Shown: piece by piece, positions 1-8,242 of the stretch
Layout: each line of letters opens with the position of its first letter
Numbering within the stretch: position 1 is the stretch's first letter
Assembly (NCBI RefSeq): GCF_002419965.1
Contig: NZ_DIHC01000011.1
Span: 124,491 to 188,490 of the forward strand
Length of the DNA: 64,000 bases
Origin: Pseudomonas sp. UBA5706
GTDB lineage: Bacteria > Pseudomonadota > Gammaproteobacteria > Pseudomonadales > Pseudomonadaceae
Direction: 5' to 3'
Made by a program: the position numbers and the translations under genes
The notes under the pieces: generated by a model
Seen by the model: only the letters and a program-made list of their open reading frames with translations
Told to the model about the DNA's origin: nothing
The model's database searches: none

Positions 1-240
1 GCCGGAGTTGCCGTCTATACGGAATTCGTAGGTCAGGCTGTCAGCCTTGCGGCCTTCACCTTCCCAATAACCCTTATCATCGGCCTCGATCTTGTAGATC
101 TCGGTGTAACCGGCCGATTTCGCCTTTTCGATCGCTTTCTCAATGGTGATCCAACCGGCGCCCGGTTTATCCGCCAATGCGAACGGGGCGGTGGCCAAGG
201 CGGCGGTGGCGAGGACAGCAGCAGTAAGTGTCTTGATCAT
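1..240 (-). CDS. PepSY-domain periplasmic protein (partial, C-terminus off the left edge)
   Basis: The first 80 codons are visible. An N-terminal signal peptide (MIKTLTAAVLATAALATAPFALA) is followed by a short domain containing GWITIEKAIEKAKSAGY and a later KIEADDKGYWEGEG, the pattern of the small periplasmic PepSY family seen all over Pseudomonas. The family is thought to bind or inhibit peptidases or act in envelope sensing; no specific role can be read here. The ATG is preceded by a GGAG in the upstream gap. The reading frame is open to the edge, so the true C-terminus is outside the window. Confidence 0.75.
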   Translation of the reverse strand, partial: MIKTLTAAVLATAALATAPFALADKPGAGWITIEKAIEKAKSAGYTEIYKIEADDKGYWEGEGRKADSLTYEFRIDGNSG

Positions 241-443
241 TTTCGAACTCCATTTCCCTTTGCGGGCTATATGACTTGCGAGTGTTAGGAGTTCGCCGGA
301 AGAAAAATAGTTCAGGTAAGGTTTTGTAACGAGATGCGGCGAACCAGGCCCGGGACCCGTTGCGGCAGCAGCGTCTTCCTGCGCTGGCGCCCCGAGAATC
401 GCTGCCGCCGGCAAGCCCGACGGCGAATGCCAACGGTGAACGA

Positions 444-632
444 TCAGTGCTTGACCTTGCGCCGCAGGACGCCATTCAACACGACGACAGCCACGGCCAC
501 GAAGATTGCGATGTATTGGAAAGTCTTCTCGTCGAGCACGCCGGTTTTCTGCAGATGCGACAGGCCAAGCATGAGGGCCAGCACGCTCAGGGCGATGATG
601 ATCGAATAAATCAAACGCTGCTTGTGGGTCAT
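444..632 (-). CDS. Small two-helix membrane protein, function unknown
   Basis: This 62-residue protein has two hydrophobic stretches, about residues 6-24 and 38-55, separated by a short polar loop (HLQKTGVLDEKTF) and ending in a basic tail (LRRKVKH). That is the shape of a small inner-membrane protein. An AGGAG ribosome binding site lies 7-8 bases before the ATG. It is transcribed away from the antiporter gene to its right. I recognise no named family. Confidence 0.7.
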   Translation of the reverse strand: MTHKQRLIYSIIIALSVLALMLGLSHLQKTGVLDEKTFQYIAIFVAVAVVVLNGVLRRKVKH

Positions 633-845
633 TGCAAAGCTCCTGAAAGCGGGTGGAAATCATTGATGCGACGCAAACGCGACCAACATCTTACGCGGTC
701 CCGGCCTGCGTGGCACCTCGCAGCGCCCTTCACACCCCTGCGACAACGGGGCCGCGTCACTGAATCCTGTCACCCTGCCGTGGTTTAATACCCGCACGTT
801 ACGTCTTTATAAGCATTCCCCTGTCGTCCAAAGGAGTACCCCCCA

Positions 846-2663
846 ATGCCCCATGAAGGCAGCCTGTTGCAGGCCGCGGTCGTGTTTTTGCTCGCCGCCG
901 TTGTGACGGTCCCTCTAGCCAAACGCCTGCAACTGGGCGCGGTAATCGGTTACCTGATCGCAGGCGTGATCATTGGTCCTTCCGGGCTGGCACTGATAGG
1001 CAACCCACAAAGCGTGGCGCACATTTCCGAATTGGGGGTGGTGTTACTGCTGTTCATCATTGGCCTGGAGCTTTCCCCGAAACGCCTGTGGATCATGCGT
1101 AAATCGGTATTCGGCGTGGGCCTGGCCCAAGTGCTGCTCACCGGTCTGGTGATCGGAACGGTCGCCCTGCTCGGCTTCGGTCAACCCCTGAACAGCGCCG
1201 TGGTGCTGGGCCTGGGACTGGCGCTGTCGTCCACGGCCTTCGGCCTGCAAAGCCTGGCCGAGCGCAAGGAACTCAATGCCCCCCATGGCCGCCTGGCATT
1301 CGCCATCCTGCTGTTTCAGGACATCGCGGCGATCCCGCTGATCGCATTGGTGCCGATGCTCGCTGGAGGCAACCATGATGCATCCTCGGCTGACTCGCTG
1401 CGTCATGGTCTGCAGGTGCTGGGCGGGATCGCCGTGGTAGTGGTCGGCGGACGTTATCTGTTGCGCCCGGTGTTTCGGATCGTGGCCAAGACCAAGCTGC
1501 AGGAAGTCTCGACCGCTACCGCCTTGCTGGTCGTCATCGGCACCGCGTGGTTGATGGACCTGGTAGGCGTGTCCATGGCGCTGGGGGCATTTCTCGCTGG
1601 CCTGCTGCTAGCCGATTCCGAGTATCGCCACGAGCTGGAAGCGCAGATCGAGCCCTTCAAGGGCCTGCTGCTGGGGCTGTTCTTCATCAGCGTGGGCATG
1701 GGCGCCAATGTCGGCCTGCTGTTCAGCTCGCCGATCACGGTGCTGGCCCTGACCGTATTGCTGATCGGCCTGAAGTTGCCGCTGCTGTTCTTCGTCGGTC
1801 GCATGGCCGGCGGCCTGAGCAAGCAGAGCGCGTTGCGCCTTGGCCTGGTCCTGGCTGCCGGCGGTGAGTTTGCGTTCGTGGTGTTCAAGATCGGTCGTGA
1901 TCAGGGACTGTTCGACGCCAGCCTGTATGACACCCTGGTGTTGACGATCACGCTATCGATGGCCCTCACGCCACCGCTGTTGCTGGTGCTGTCGCGCTGG
2001 CTCAAGCCCAAGCCGGTGACGCGGGAAGTGCCCGCCGAATACAAGGAAATCGACTCCGATAACCCCCGCGTGGTTATCGCGGGCATGGGCCGTATGGGAC
2101 AGATCGTGGCGCGTATCCTGCGGGCGCAAAACATCCCGTTCATCGCGCTGGACACCTCGGTGGAAACCATCGAATTCACCCGCAGTTTCGGCAACGTGCC
2201 GGTGTTCTACGGCGACCCGTTACGGCCGGAGATCCTGCGCGCCGCCAAGGTCGATCAGGCTGAATATTTCGTGATCGCTACCGACGATCCGGACACCAAT
2301 ATCAAGACCGCGGAACTGGTGCGAAAGCTGTATCCGCACCTCAAGATCATCGCGCGTGCGCGTAACCGGCAACACGTGCACCGCCTGATGGACCTCGACG
2401 CGCAGACCGTGCGGGAAACCTTCTATTCCAGTCTGGAAATGACCCGACGCACCCTCATCGGCCTGGGCTTGAGCGAGGCGCAGGCGGCGGCGCGCATTGA
2501 TCGTTTCAAGCGTCACGACGAACAGGTGCTCAATCGTCAGCACCTGATTTACGACGATGCGGCAAAGGTCATGCAAAACGCGCTGGAGGCCAGGAACGAG
2601 TTGGCCGATCTGTTCGAGTCCGACCGCATCGACGAAGAAGCAGAGCAAGCCGCCAAGGGCTGA
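846..2663 (+). CDS. KefB/KefC-type monovalent cation:proton antiporter (CPA2 family)
   Basis: This inner-membrane antiporter has about twelve transmembrane helices in residues 5-385, then a cytosolic RCK/TrkA-N domain starting near residue 410 (VVIAGMGRMGQIVARIL, a GxGxxG nucleotide-binding fold). The 605-residue length and two-part plan match KefB/KefC, which release K+ in exchange for H+ during electrophile or pH stress. No KefF/KefG ancillary oxidoreductase gene is adjacent, so glutathione gating is not assured. An AAAGGAG site sits ahead of the ATG. Its stop codon abuts the end of the broken LysR gene on the other strand. Confidence 0.9.
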   Translation: MPHEGSLLQAAVVFLLAAVVTVPLAKRLQLGAVIGYLIAGVIIGPSGLALIGNPQSVAHISELGVVLLLFIIGLELSPKRLWIMRKSVFGVGLAQVLLTGLVIGTVALLGFGQPLNSAVVLGLGLALSSTAFGLQSLAERKELNAPHGRLAFAILLFQDIAAIPLIALVPMLAGGNHDASSADSLRHGLQVLGGIAVVVVGGRYLLRPVFRIVAKTKLQEVSTATALLVVIGTAWLMDLVGVSMALGAFLAGLLLADSEYRHELEAQIEPFKGLLLGLFFISVGMGANVGLLFSSPITVLALTVLLIGLKLPLLFFVGRMAGGLSKQSALRLGLVLAAGGEFAFVVFKIGRDQGLFDASLYDTLVLTITLSMALTPPLLLVLSRWLKPKPVTREVPAEYKEIDSDNPRVVIAGMGRMGQIVARILRAQNIPFIALDTSVETIEFTRSFGNVPVFYGDPLRPEILRAAKVDQAEYFVIATDDPDTNIKTAELVRKLYPHLKIIARARNRQHVHRLMDLDAQTVRETFYSSLEMTRRTLIGLGLSEAQAAARIDRFKRHDEQVLNRQHLIYDDAAKVMQNALEARNELADLFESDRIDEEAEQAAKG

Positions 2664-3095
2664 TCAGGGTTGGTGCGACAGCTTCACGTGCTCGATGAAA
2701 CGGGTCACCGCCGGCGCCTTCTCGTAACGGCGGTGAGTCAGCGACAGGTATGCGCTGGGCTGACAGTCATCGATGTGTCGGTGCAGCACGTTGGGCAGCC
2801 TGATGTGCTCGGCCACCGCCTCGGGCACGACCGCCACGCACTGTCCCAGGCTGACCAGCGCGATGACTGAGACCAGGCCACCCGGTTGCGGCCCCAGGGT
2901 CGGAGCAAAGCCGCCTTGGGCCGCCACTTCGAGGTGCCGCAAATTTGCTCGGGAAGGATAAAGGTCTTGTTTTGCAGATGCACGGCGTTGATCGCTTTGA
3001 GCTAGCACAGCCAGGAACTGCTCGGCAGCGCCAGGGTGAAGCCTTCGGTTACCAGCTTCAAGCCACAGATCGAATCCGGCAGGCTGGCGGGCGGC
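2664..3095 (-). pseudogene. Broken LysR-type regulator, substrate-binding domain only
   Basis: The effector-binding half of a LysR-type regulator is readable only by switching frames. One frame reads VTEGFTLALPSSSWLC, then a TAG stop at 3002-3004, then LKAINAVHLQNKTFILPEQI. A second frame continues as LEVAAQGGFAPTLGPQPGGL, then VSVIALVSLGQCVAVVPEAV, down to the stop at 2664-2666. The switch falls near 2925-2945. No DNA-binding HTH domain is present upstream in either frame, so the gene has lost its 5' end and carries at least one nonsense and one frameshift change. It converges on the antiporter gene with no gap. The right-hand limit is approximate. Confidence 0.75.
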
Positions 3096-3262
3096 GCTGT
3101 ACTGCAGGCGCGGTTTGTAGGTACGTTGATGTGCAAGCTAATTCCGATGGTGCAGCTGGGATGCAACATGACAGGTAAAACAGCTGTCTCAGCATTCGCC
3201 TTACCTGAACATCTGCACTCACACCCTGCTCCAGCCAGCCATCCGCGTGCGCATGCCTGCCT

Positions 3263-4399
3263 TTATCTCGCGGCGAGTTGCCATACCCGCGCCAGATCCC
3301 GTGCTCGGTCATGCAGCAACGTCGCGGCACTGTCACAGGCCTGCTCCAGCGTCATCGGCCCACTCGTCACGGCAAACGCGGCGCTGATGCCATGGGCGTA
3401 AAGATCGGCATAGCCATCACCCAGAGTGCCGGCCAGCACGATGACCGGCACCTGCTGGCGTTGCGCGATTTTCGCAACGCCAAATGGCGTCTTGCCGCGC
3501 AGCGTCTGGGCATCGAAACGCCCTTCCCCGGTGATGACCAGATCAGCGCCAGCCAGCGCCCCGGCCAGGCCGGTCAGGTCCGCGACCACTTCCACGCCTG
3601 GACGAAACGACGCATTCAGATAAGCCCTGGCAGCAAAGCCCATTCCGCCCGCGGCACCACTGCCAGGGTGCTCCCGCTCATCCTTGCCCAATACACGGGC
3701 CGACTGTTCGGCGAAATGGTCCAGCGCAGCATCCAGCGCCAGCACCTGCTCGGCAGACGCACCTTTTTGCGGACCGAAAATATGCGACGCGCCATTGGGC
3801 CCGCACAGCGGGTTGTTGACGTCAGCCGCCACTTCGAACTGCACATCGTTCAAGCGCGGGTCCAGTGAGGCCAGCTCGATATGCGCAACCTTGCCCAGGG
3901 CCAGGCCGCCGAGGGGCAGTGGCTGGTGTTCGCGATCAAGAAAACGTGCACCCAATGCCGAGAGCATGCCGGTGCCAGCGTCATTGGTCGCACTGCCGCC
4001 GATGGCCAGGATCACCCGCTGCGCGCCAGCATCCAATGCAGCGGCAATCAGTTGCCCGGTGCCGAAAGTGGTGGTCACCGTCGCGTCGCGCTGTGCGTGG
4101 GTCAACATCTGCAGCCCGCTGGCCATGGCCATTTCGATGATGGCGGTGCGGGTCTGGGCGAGCCAACCCCACTGAGCCTGAGTCGGTTGCCCCAGCGGGC
4201 CGCAGGCCTTTGTGGTCATCCATTGCCCGCCGCAGGCCGCCAGCACCGCTTCGATGGTGCCCTCCCCACCATCGGCCATCGGGCATTCGACCAGCTGCGC
4301 ATCGGGCCACACCTCGCGCAGGCCGCCGGCAACCGCCTGGGCCACAGCTTGCGCGCTAAGGCTGTCCTTGAAGGAATCCGGGGCGATGACGATTTTCAT
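3263..4399 (-). CDS. garK: Glycerate 2-kinase (GarK/GlxK family)
   Basis: The protein (378 residues) opens with the family hallmark MKIVIAPDSFKDSLSA and carries CPMADGGEGT, AIGGSATNDAGTGML and VITGEGRFDAQT, typical of the bacterial glycerate kinase type I fold. The enzyme phosphorylates D-glycerate to 2-phosphoglycerate with ATP, the last step of glucarate/galactarate breakdown by the aldolase route and of glyoxylate salvage. The ATG at 4399 is chosen over a longer frame because it has an AAGGAG site and matches the family start. The CdaR-type regulator gene lies 134 bases upstream on the same strand and probably controls it. Confidence 0.93.
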   Translation of the reverse strand: MKIVIAPDSFKDSLSAQAVAQAVAGGLREVWPDAQLVECPMADGGEGTIEAVLAACGGQWMTTKACGPLGQPTQAQWGWLAQTRTAIIEMAMASGLQMLTHAQRDATVTTTFGTGQLIAAALDAGAQRVILAIGGSATNDAGTGMLSALGARFLDREHQPLPLGGLALGKVAHIELASLDPRLNDVQFEVAADVNNPLCGPNGASHIFGPQKGASAEQVLALDAALDHFAEQSARVLGKDEREHPGSGAAGGMGFAARAYLNASFRPGVEVVADLTGLAGALAGADLVITGEGRFDAQTLRGKTPFGVAKIAQRQQVPVIVLAGTLGDGYADLYAHGISAAFAVTSGPMTLEQACDSAATLLHDRARDLARVWQLAAR

Positions 4400-4533
4400 G
4401 GTGTTCTCCTTATCGAATGTCGCGATCTTCGCACGGCGGCCGGGGCTTTGCGCCGGACCTTCGCACAACGCTGCACAAGGCGGCGTTGTTCATACGAACA
4501 AAACGGGTCGGCGATCTGCTGTAGCGGCTTGTT

Positions 4534-5619
4534 TTAGCGCGGCACCATTTGCATGCCCAGATAGAGTCTCAACAGATCATCGGTCCGATACGGATCACAC
4601 CCGCTGACCTCAGCGATCTTTTCCAGCCGGTAACGCAGGCTGTTGCGGTGGATACCCAGCGCGTCGGCGCACGCCTGGCTTTCACCGCTGTAATCGAACC
4701 AGGCGCGCAGGGTATCGAGCAACTGGCCATTGCCCTGGAGACGCAGCACCGGTTCGGCGACGCCTATGGCCAGCCAATCGTGACGATTGCGCCAGAACAG
4801 CACCTCCAGCCGGTGACTCGCCAGGCGCAGCAAACGCTGTTGCGGCTGATTATGGCGAGCATAATCGAGCAGATCCCGCGCCGCAGAGCAGGCCTCGCGC
4901 AGCGTGGCAAGGTCCGACGAAGGTTCGATCGTCGCCATGCGCGACACTGGCCAGCCTTGCTCGTCGAACTGCTCCAGCAGCAAGGCATCGTCACGCTCCT
5001 TGCCCGCGGCGCGGCACCAGTAGACCAGGCTCGGCTCGCAGGACACACACCAGCTGTTGGCGTAGCGCCCGTTGAGCCAGGCGGCGAGCTGTCCGCCGTG
5101 GCCGACATTGGCCGGCAGCTCGATCAACACCGCCTGGCGCGGCAACTTGGGCTGCAAACCCAGTTGTTCGGCCTCATCGAGCAAATGCCCGACGCCGTCG
5201 CCCAGCAACAGACGCGCCAATAGATCTTCGCTGCGCTGATGCCGCCACTGCTGATCGGCTTGTTGCCTGCGGTGCTCCATGAGCATTTCGGCGGTCATCT
5301 TCACCAGCTCCGCATACACCCGCACCTGGTCCGGCTCACCGGTGATGCCCAACACCCCTACCAGCTTGCAATCGAGCATCAACGGCAGATTTACCCCTGG
5401 ACGCACACCGTTGAGGTGTTTAGCGGTATGAGAATCAATCTCCACCACTCGGCTGTTGGCCAGCACCAGTTGCGCGCCCTCGTGCCGGCTATAAAGACGT
5501 TCGGCCTCGCCGCTGCCGATGATGATGCCCAGATAATCCATGACGTTGACGTTACACGGCAGAATCGCCATCGCCCGATCAACGATGTCTTGGGCCAGGG
5601 CGTGATCAAGGGCAAACAT
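4534..5619 (-). CDS. cdaR: CdaR-type sugar diacid regulator
   Basis: The N-terminal half (residues about 4-140) is a sugar-diacid recognition domain, with LAQDIVDRAMAIL, IIIGSGEAERLYSRHEGA and KHLNGVRPGVNLPL. The C-terminal end is a PucR/CdaR HTH (ACADALGIHRNSLRYRLEKI). The length of about 361 residues fits the family. In enteric bacteria CdaR activates glucarate, galactarate and glycerate genes in response to the diacid or glycerate. Here it lies directly upstream of glycerate kinase on the same strand, which supports that role. The start at 5619 matches family N-termini better than an upstream ATG at 5637. Confidence 0.9.
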   Translation of the reverse strand: MFALDHALAQDIVDRAMAILPCNVNVMDYLGIIIGSGEAERLYSRHEGAQLVLANSRVVEIDSHTAKHLNGVRPGVNLPLMLDCKLVGVLGITGEPDQVRVYAELVKMTAEMLMEHRRQQADQQWRHQRSEDLLARLLLGDGVGHLLDEAEQLGLQPKLPRQAVLIELPANVGHGGQLAAWLNGRYANSWCVSCEPSLVYWCRAAGKERDDALLLEQFDEQGWPVSRMATIEPSSDLATLREACSAARDLLDYARHNQPQQRLLRLASHRLEVLFWRNRHDWLAIGVAEPVLRLQGNGQLLDTLRAWFDYSGESQACADALGIHRNSLRYRLEKIAEVSGCDPYRTDDLLRLYLGMQMVPR

Positions 5620-5808
5620 GAGGCGCGTCCGGTACACGAAGCGGTTGAAGGTTCATACACATCACGAATTGTTTTTATGGATTTTGCGAGTCTGCCTGAA
5701 ATTTGCGCCGAGTTCCTGCATGACAATCGGTCGCCACGGATACCCAACGCTCCGGCAGCATGGCAAAGTGCCCCGCGACCCCACGAAGAATGCCAGAGAT
5801 CGCGCCAC

Positions 5809-6966
5809 TTGCCCTTACACCGCGTTGCCCTGTTGCTGCCCTTTCTGACCCTGTCAGCCTGCGCCTCCAGCGACGTGCCGTTGGGCCAAGCGAGTTTTGC
5901 CGACTATCGCCAGCAGACCCTTGCCTGGATGGAGCACAAGCGCACCTTCCAGACCGATGACCACGCCGCCGAGCTTGAGTGGAATGCGCCCCGTGAGTGG
6001 CGGCCCGCTGGCATGCCCAGGCGCGGGATCCTGCTCGTGCACGGGCTAGGGGATTCGCCCTGGTCGTTCAACGACATCGGCCAGAAACTGGCAGGCCAGG
6101 GTTTTCTGGTGCGGACCTTGTTGCTGCCGGGGCATGGCAGCAAGCCTGCGGACATGCTCGATGTCACGCTCAAGCAGTGGCAACAGGTGGTGCGCGAGCA
6201 AACACAAGTGTTACAGCGCGAGGTGCCGTTGGTATACCTGGGCGGCTTTTCCACCGGCGCCAATCTGGTGCTGGATTACGCCTATGAACACCCGGAAATC
6301 GCCGGATTGGTGCTGTTTTCCCCTGCTTTTCGCCCAGCCAATGCCTACGCCTGGGCGACCCAGTACATCGGCTGGTTTCGGCCATGGCTGGCTAAGCCCG
6401 AGGATGGCGTGCGTCCCATGCAAACGCCGGTGCGCTACCTTAACGTGCCAACCAATGGCTTTGCCCAGTTCTATCGCAGCGCGCTGTCGGCGCAGCGCCA
6501 TATCCACGCGCGGCCTTACGACAAGCCGGTATTCGTGGCCATCACCCAGCACGACTCGGTGCTCGACACAGCCTATGTGCTGGACAATTTCAACACGCGT
6601 TTCAACCACCCGGACAGCCGCCTGATCTGGTACGGGGATGCGCCCGCGCCGGCAGCCAGGACCGCGCGGGTGCTGGTGCGCAGCGACTACCTGCCCGAGC
6701 AGCGCATTGCCCAGTTCTCCCACATGGGCCTGCTGTTCTCACCGGATAATCGCCTGTATGGCGAGAACGGCAGCCAGCGGCTGTGCTGGAATGGTCAAGA
6801 TGCAGCCGCCATGCAGAAGTGCCTGGCCGGCGAGCCGGTGTGGTATTCGGACTGGGGGCACCGTGAGCCGGGCAAGGTGTTCGCACGGCTGACGTTCAAT
6901 CCCTACTTCGAATGGCAGATGGGTGTGATGCTGGGGGTTCTGCGCGCGGCATCGACGTCTGAATGA
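5809..6966 (+). CDS. Alpha/beta-hydrolase lipoprotein (esterase/lysophospholipase-like)
   Basis: After a hydrophobic leader ending in a lipobox (LTLSAC), the mature protein has an alpha/beta-hydrolase core: an oxyanion motif ILLVHGLGDSPWSF, a nucleophile elbow GGFSTGAN (GxSxG) and a late HMG probably supplying the catalytic His. It should be a membrane-anchored esterase or lipase-like enzyme; the substrate is unknown. The start is uncertain. A TTG at 5809 places the leader sensibly, whereas the in-frame ATG at 5677 would add about 44 residues before the signal peptide. It is divergent from cdaR. Confidence 0.75.
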   Translation: MPLHRVALLLPFLTLSACASSDVPLGQASFADYRQQTLAWMEHKRTFQTDDHAAELEWNAPREWRPAGMPRRGILLVHGLGDSPWSFNDIGQKLAGQGFLVRTLLLPGHGSKPADMLDVTLKQWQQVVREQTQVLQREVPLVYLGGFSTGANLVLDYAYEHPEIAGLVLFSPAFRPANAYAWATQYIGWFRPWLAKPEDGVRPMQTPVRYLNVPTNGFAQFYRSALSAQRHIHARPYDKPVFVAITQHDSVLDTAYVLDNFNTRFNHPDSRLIWYGDAPAPAARTARVLVRSDYLPEQRIAQFSHMGLLFSPDNRLYGENGSQRLCWNGQDAAAMQKCLAGEPVWYSDWGHREPGKVFARLTFNPYFEWQMGVMLGVLRAASTSE

Positions 6967-7001
6967 CGCCCGCCCTGGAAGTCCCACACCCCGGATCCTG
7001 C

Positions 7002-7146
7002 CGAAGGCGTAGGAGCAAGCTTGCTCGCGATCTGCTGCGCAGCAGCAGTAAACCCTGTGCGCGCGTTGTGTCTGAAGCAGCAAAGGTGGCGGATTTTGCT
7101 GCCACTGCGCGCCAGATCGCGAACAAGCTTGCTCCTACGGCCTTCG
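7002..7146. repeat. REPIN-type inverted repeat pair
   Basis: Two near-identical GC-rich arms face each other. The left arm (7002-7034) contains GTAGGAGCAAGCTTGCTCG. The right arm (7113-7146) contains CAAGCTTGCTCCTACGGCC, its reverse complement with few changes. The loop of about 80 bases is unrelated to nearby genes. This is the layout of the mobile REPIN elements spread by RAYT transposases in Pseudomonas. It sits between two convergent genes and could also act as a bidirectional terminator. Confidence 0.8.
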
Positions 7147-7192
7147 AACAAAATCATGAGCTTTAAAGTTTTGTGTTGCGTCTGCTAACGGG

Positions 7193-7906
7193 TCACTCCA
7201 CGGGCGCCAGGCGTTCGCGGCTGTTGCTCAGGTGCGTCCACATGGCCGCCCTCGCCGCATCCGGGTCCTGGCGCCTGATCGCCGCCAGAATCGCTTCGTG
7301 TTCCAGATTCGCCAGATAGGCGTGATGGGTTAGGCTAGCCCCTGCCCGCTCGGCCGAAGCGATGCGGCTTCGGGGAATGACTGCGCTACCCAGGTTATGC
7401 AGAATTTCGAAGAAATACGGATTGCCGGTCGCCTCGGCGATTAACAGGTGAAAGCGCCGGTCAGCCTCCACGCAACTGTCTTCCTTGGCCAGCAGGTCCT
7501 GGTAGTCATCCAGCGCCCTGCGCATCGCTGCCCATTGCGCCGGGGTGCGTCGCTGCGCCGCCAGCGCCACGGCCTGGACTTCCAGGCCCATGCGCAGTTC
7601 GATGATGTGGCGCACGCTGAATGCCGTCTCGATATTCAGCCGCATGCTCCTGGGTTCCGAGCGTTGCAGCACGAACGTACCCCTGCCCTGATGGGTTTCG
7701 ACCAGACCCGACGCCTGCAACTTGGAAATCGCCTCACGCACCACCGTGCGGCTGACCCCGTGCTGCCGGACGATTTCGCTCTCCGAGGGTAGCTTTTCAC
7801 CGGGCGCGATCGACCCCATGAGAATGCGTTGGCTCAGGTCAGTCACAAGATCGGTCGCCAGGTTGTGTTGCCGACGCTTGGGAATCGTACGAGTGGGGGT
7901 TTGCAT
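7193..7906 (-). CDS. GntR-family regulator, FCD subfamily
   Basis: A winged-helix GntR HTH (residues about 10-80: GEKLPSESEIVRQHGVSRTV, VETHQGRGTFVL) is followed by an all-helical FCD effector domain with the metal/ligand-type pattern DRRFHLLIAEATGN. The length is 237 residues. The start at 7906 matches family N-termini. It is transcribed away from the glucarate transporter gene, with 336 bases between them that hold two candidate operators, so it most likely represses the gudP-gudD unit and releases it on binding a sugar acid. The ligand is inferred from context. Confidence 0.88.
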   Translation of the reverse strand: MQTPTRTIPKRRQHNLATDLVTDLSQRILMGSIAPGEKLPSESEIVRQHGVSRTVVREAISKLQASGLVETHQGRGTFVLQRSEPRSMRLNIETAFSVRHIIELRMGLEVQAVALAAQRRTPAQWAAMRRALDDYQDLLAKEDSCVEADRRFHLLIAEATGNPYFFEILHNLGSAVIPRSRIASAERAGASLTHHAYLANLEHEAILAAIRRQDPDAARAAMWTHLSNSRERLAPVE

Positions 7907-8081
7907 GGGCCAATTGTCCGAACAGTGGGGAGGGATGGGCCGAACAAGGCGCAGTGCAACTTGTATCTTTCCGGCCTGGGGGTGCATGCAGCCGAGCGTA
8001 GATGAGCCTGGCGATGCTCGCGGGCCCTCCCTCTACCCCGTGCAAAGCCAGAACCTTGGGCCTGGCCGGCGCTCGTTCAAC

Positions 8082-8168
8082 TTATCATACAAGCTGGCTA
8101 GGCTCGGTTAAATAATCCCCAGAACGGCATGAAATAGCTTGCCGAGGCGATGCGCACTTGTATGATGA
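8082..8168. promoter_or_regulatory. Two inverted GntR-like operator candidates before gudP
   Basis: In the 7907-8242 gap the sequence TTATCATACAAG (8082-8093) and its near reverse complement CTTGTATGATGA (8157-8168) match in 11 of 12 positions. They lie 75 bases apart between the GntR/FCD gene and the transporter. FCD-type GntR proteins commonly bind short dyads built around TTGTATGAT-like sequence. The rest of this gap shows no gene. Confidence 0.5.
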
Positions 8169-8242
8169 CTAACGACAACACGCACCTTGTCATCTGTACA
8201 CACAACCACCCGCATAAAAATAATCAGTGGGAGTACATCAAA

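Noticed and set aside
5239..5808. Upstream extension of the alpha/beta-hydrolase frame
   Set aside because: It is antisense to cdaR for most of its length and would bury the lipoprotein signal peptide.
7002..7146. Possible CRISPR-like repeat
   Set aside because: There are only two arms, inverted rather than direct, with no regular spacers; it fits a REPIN.
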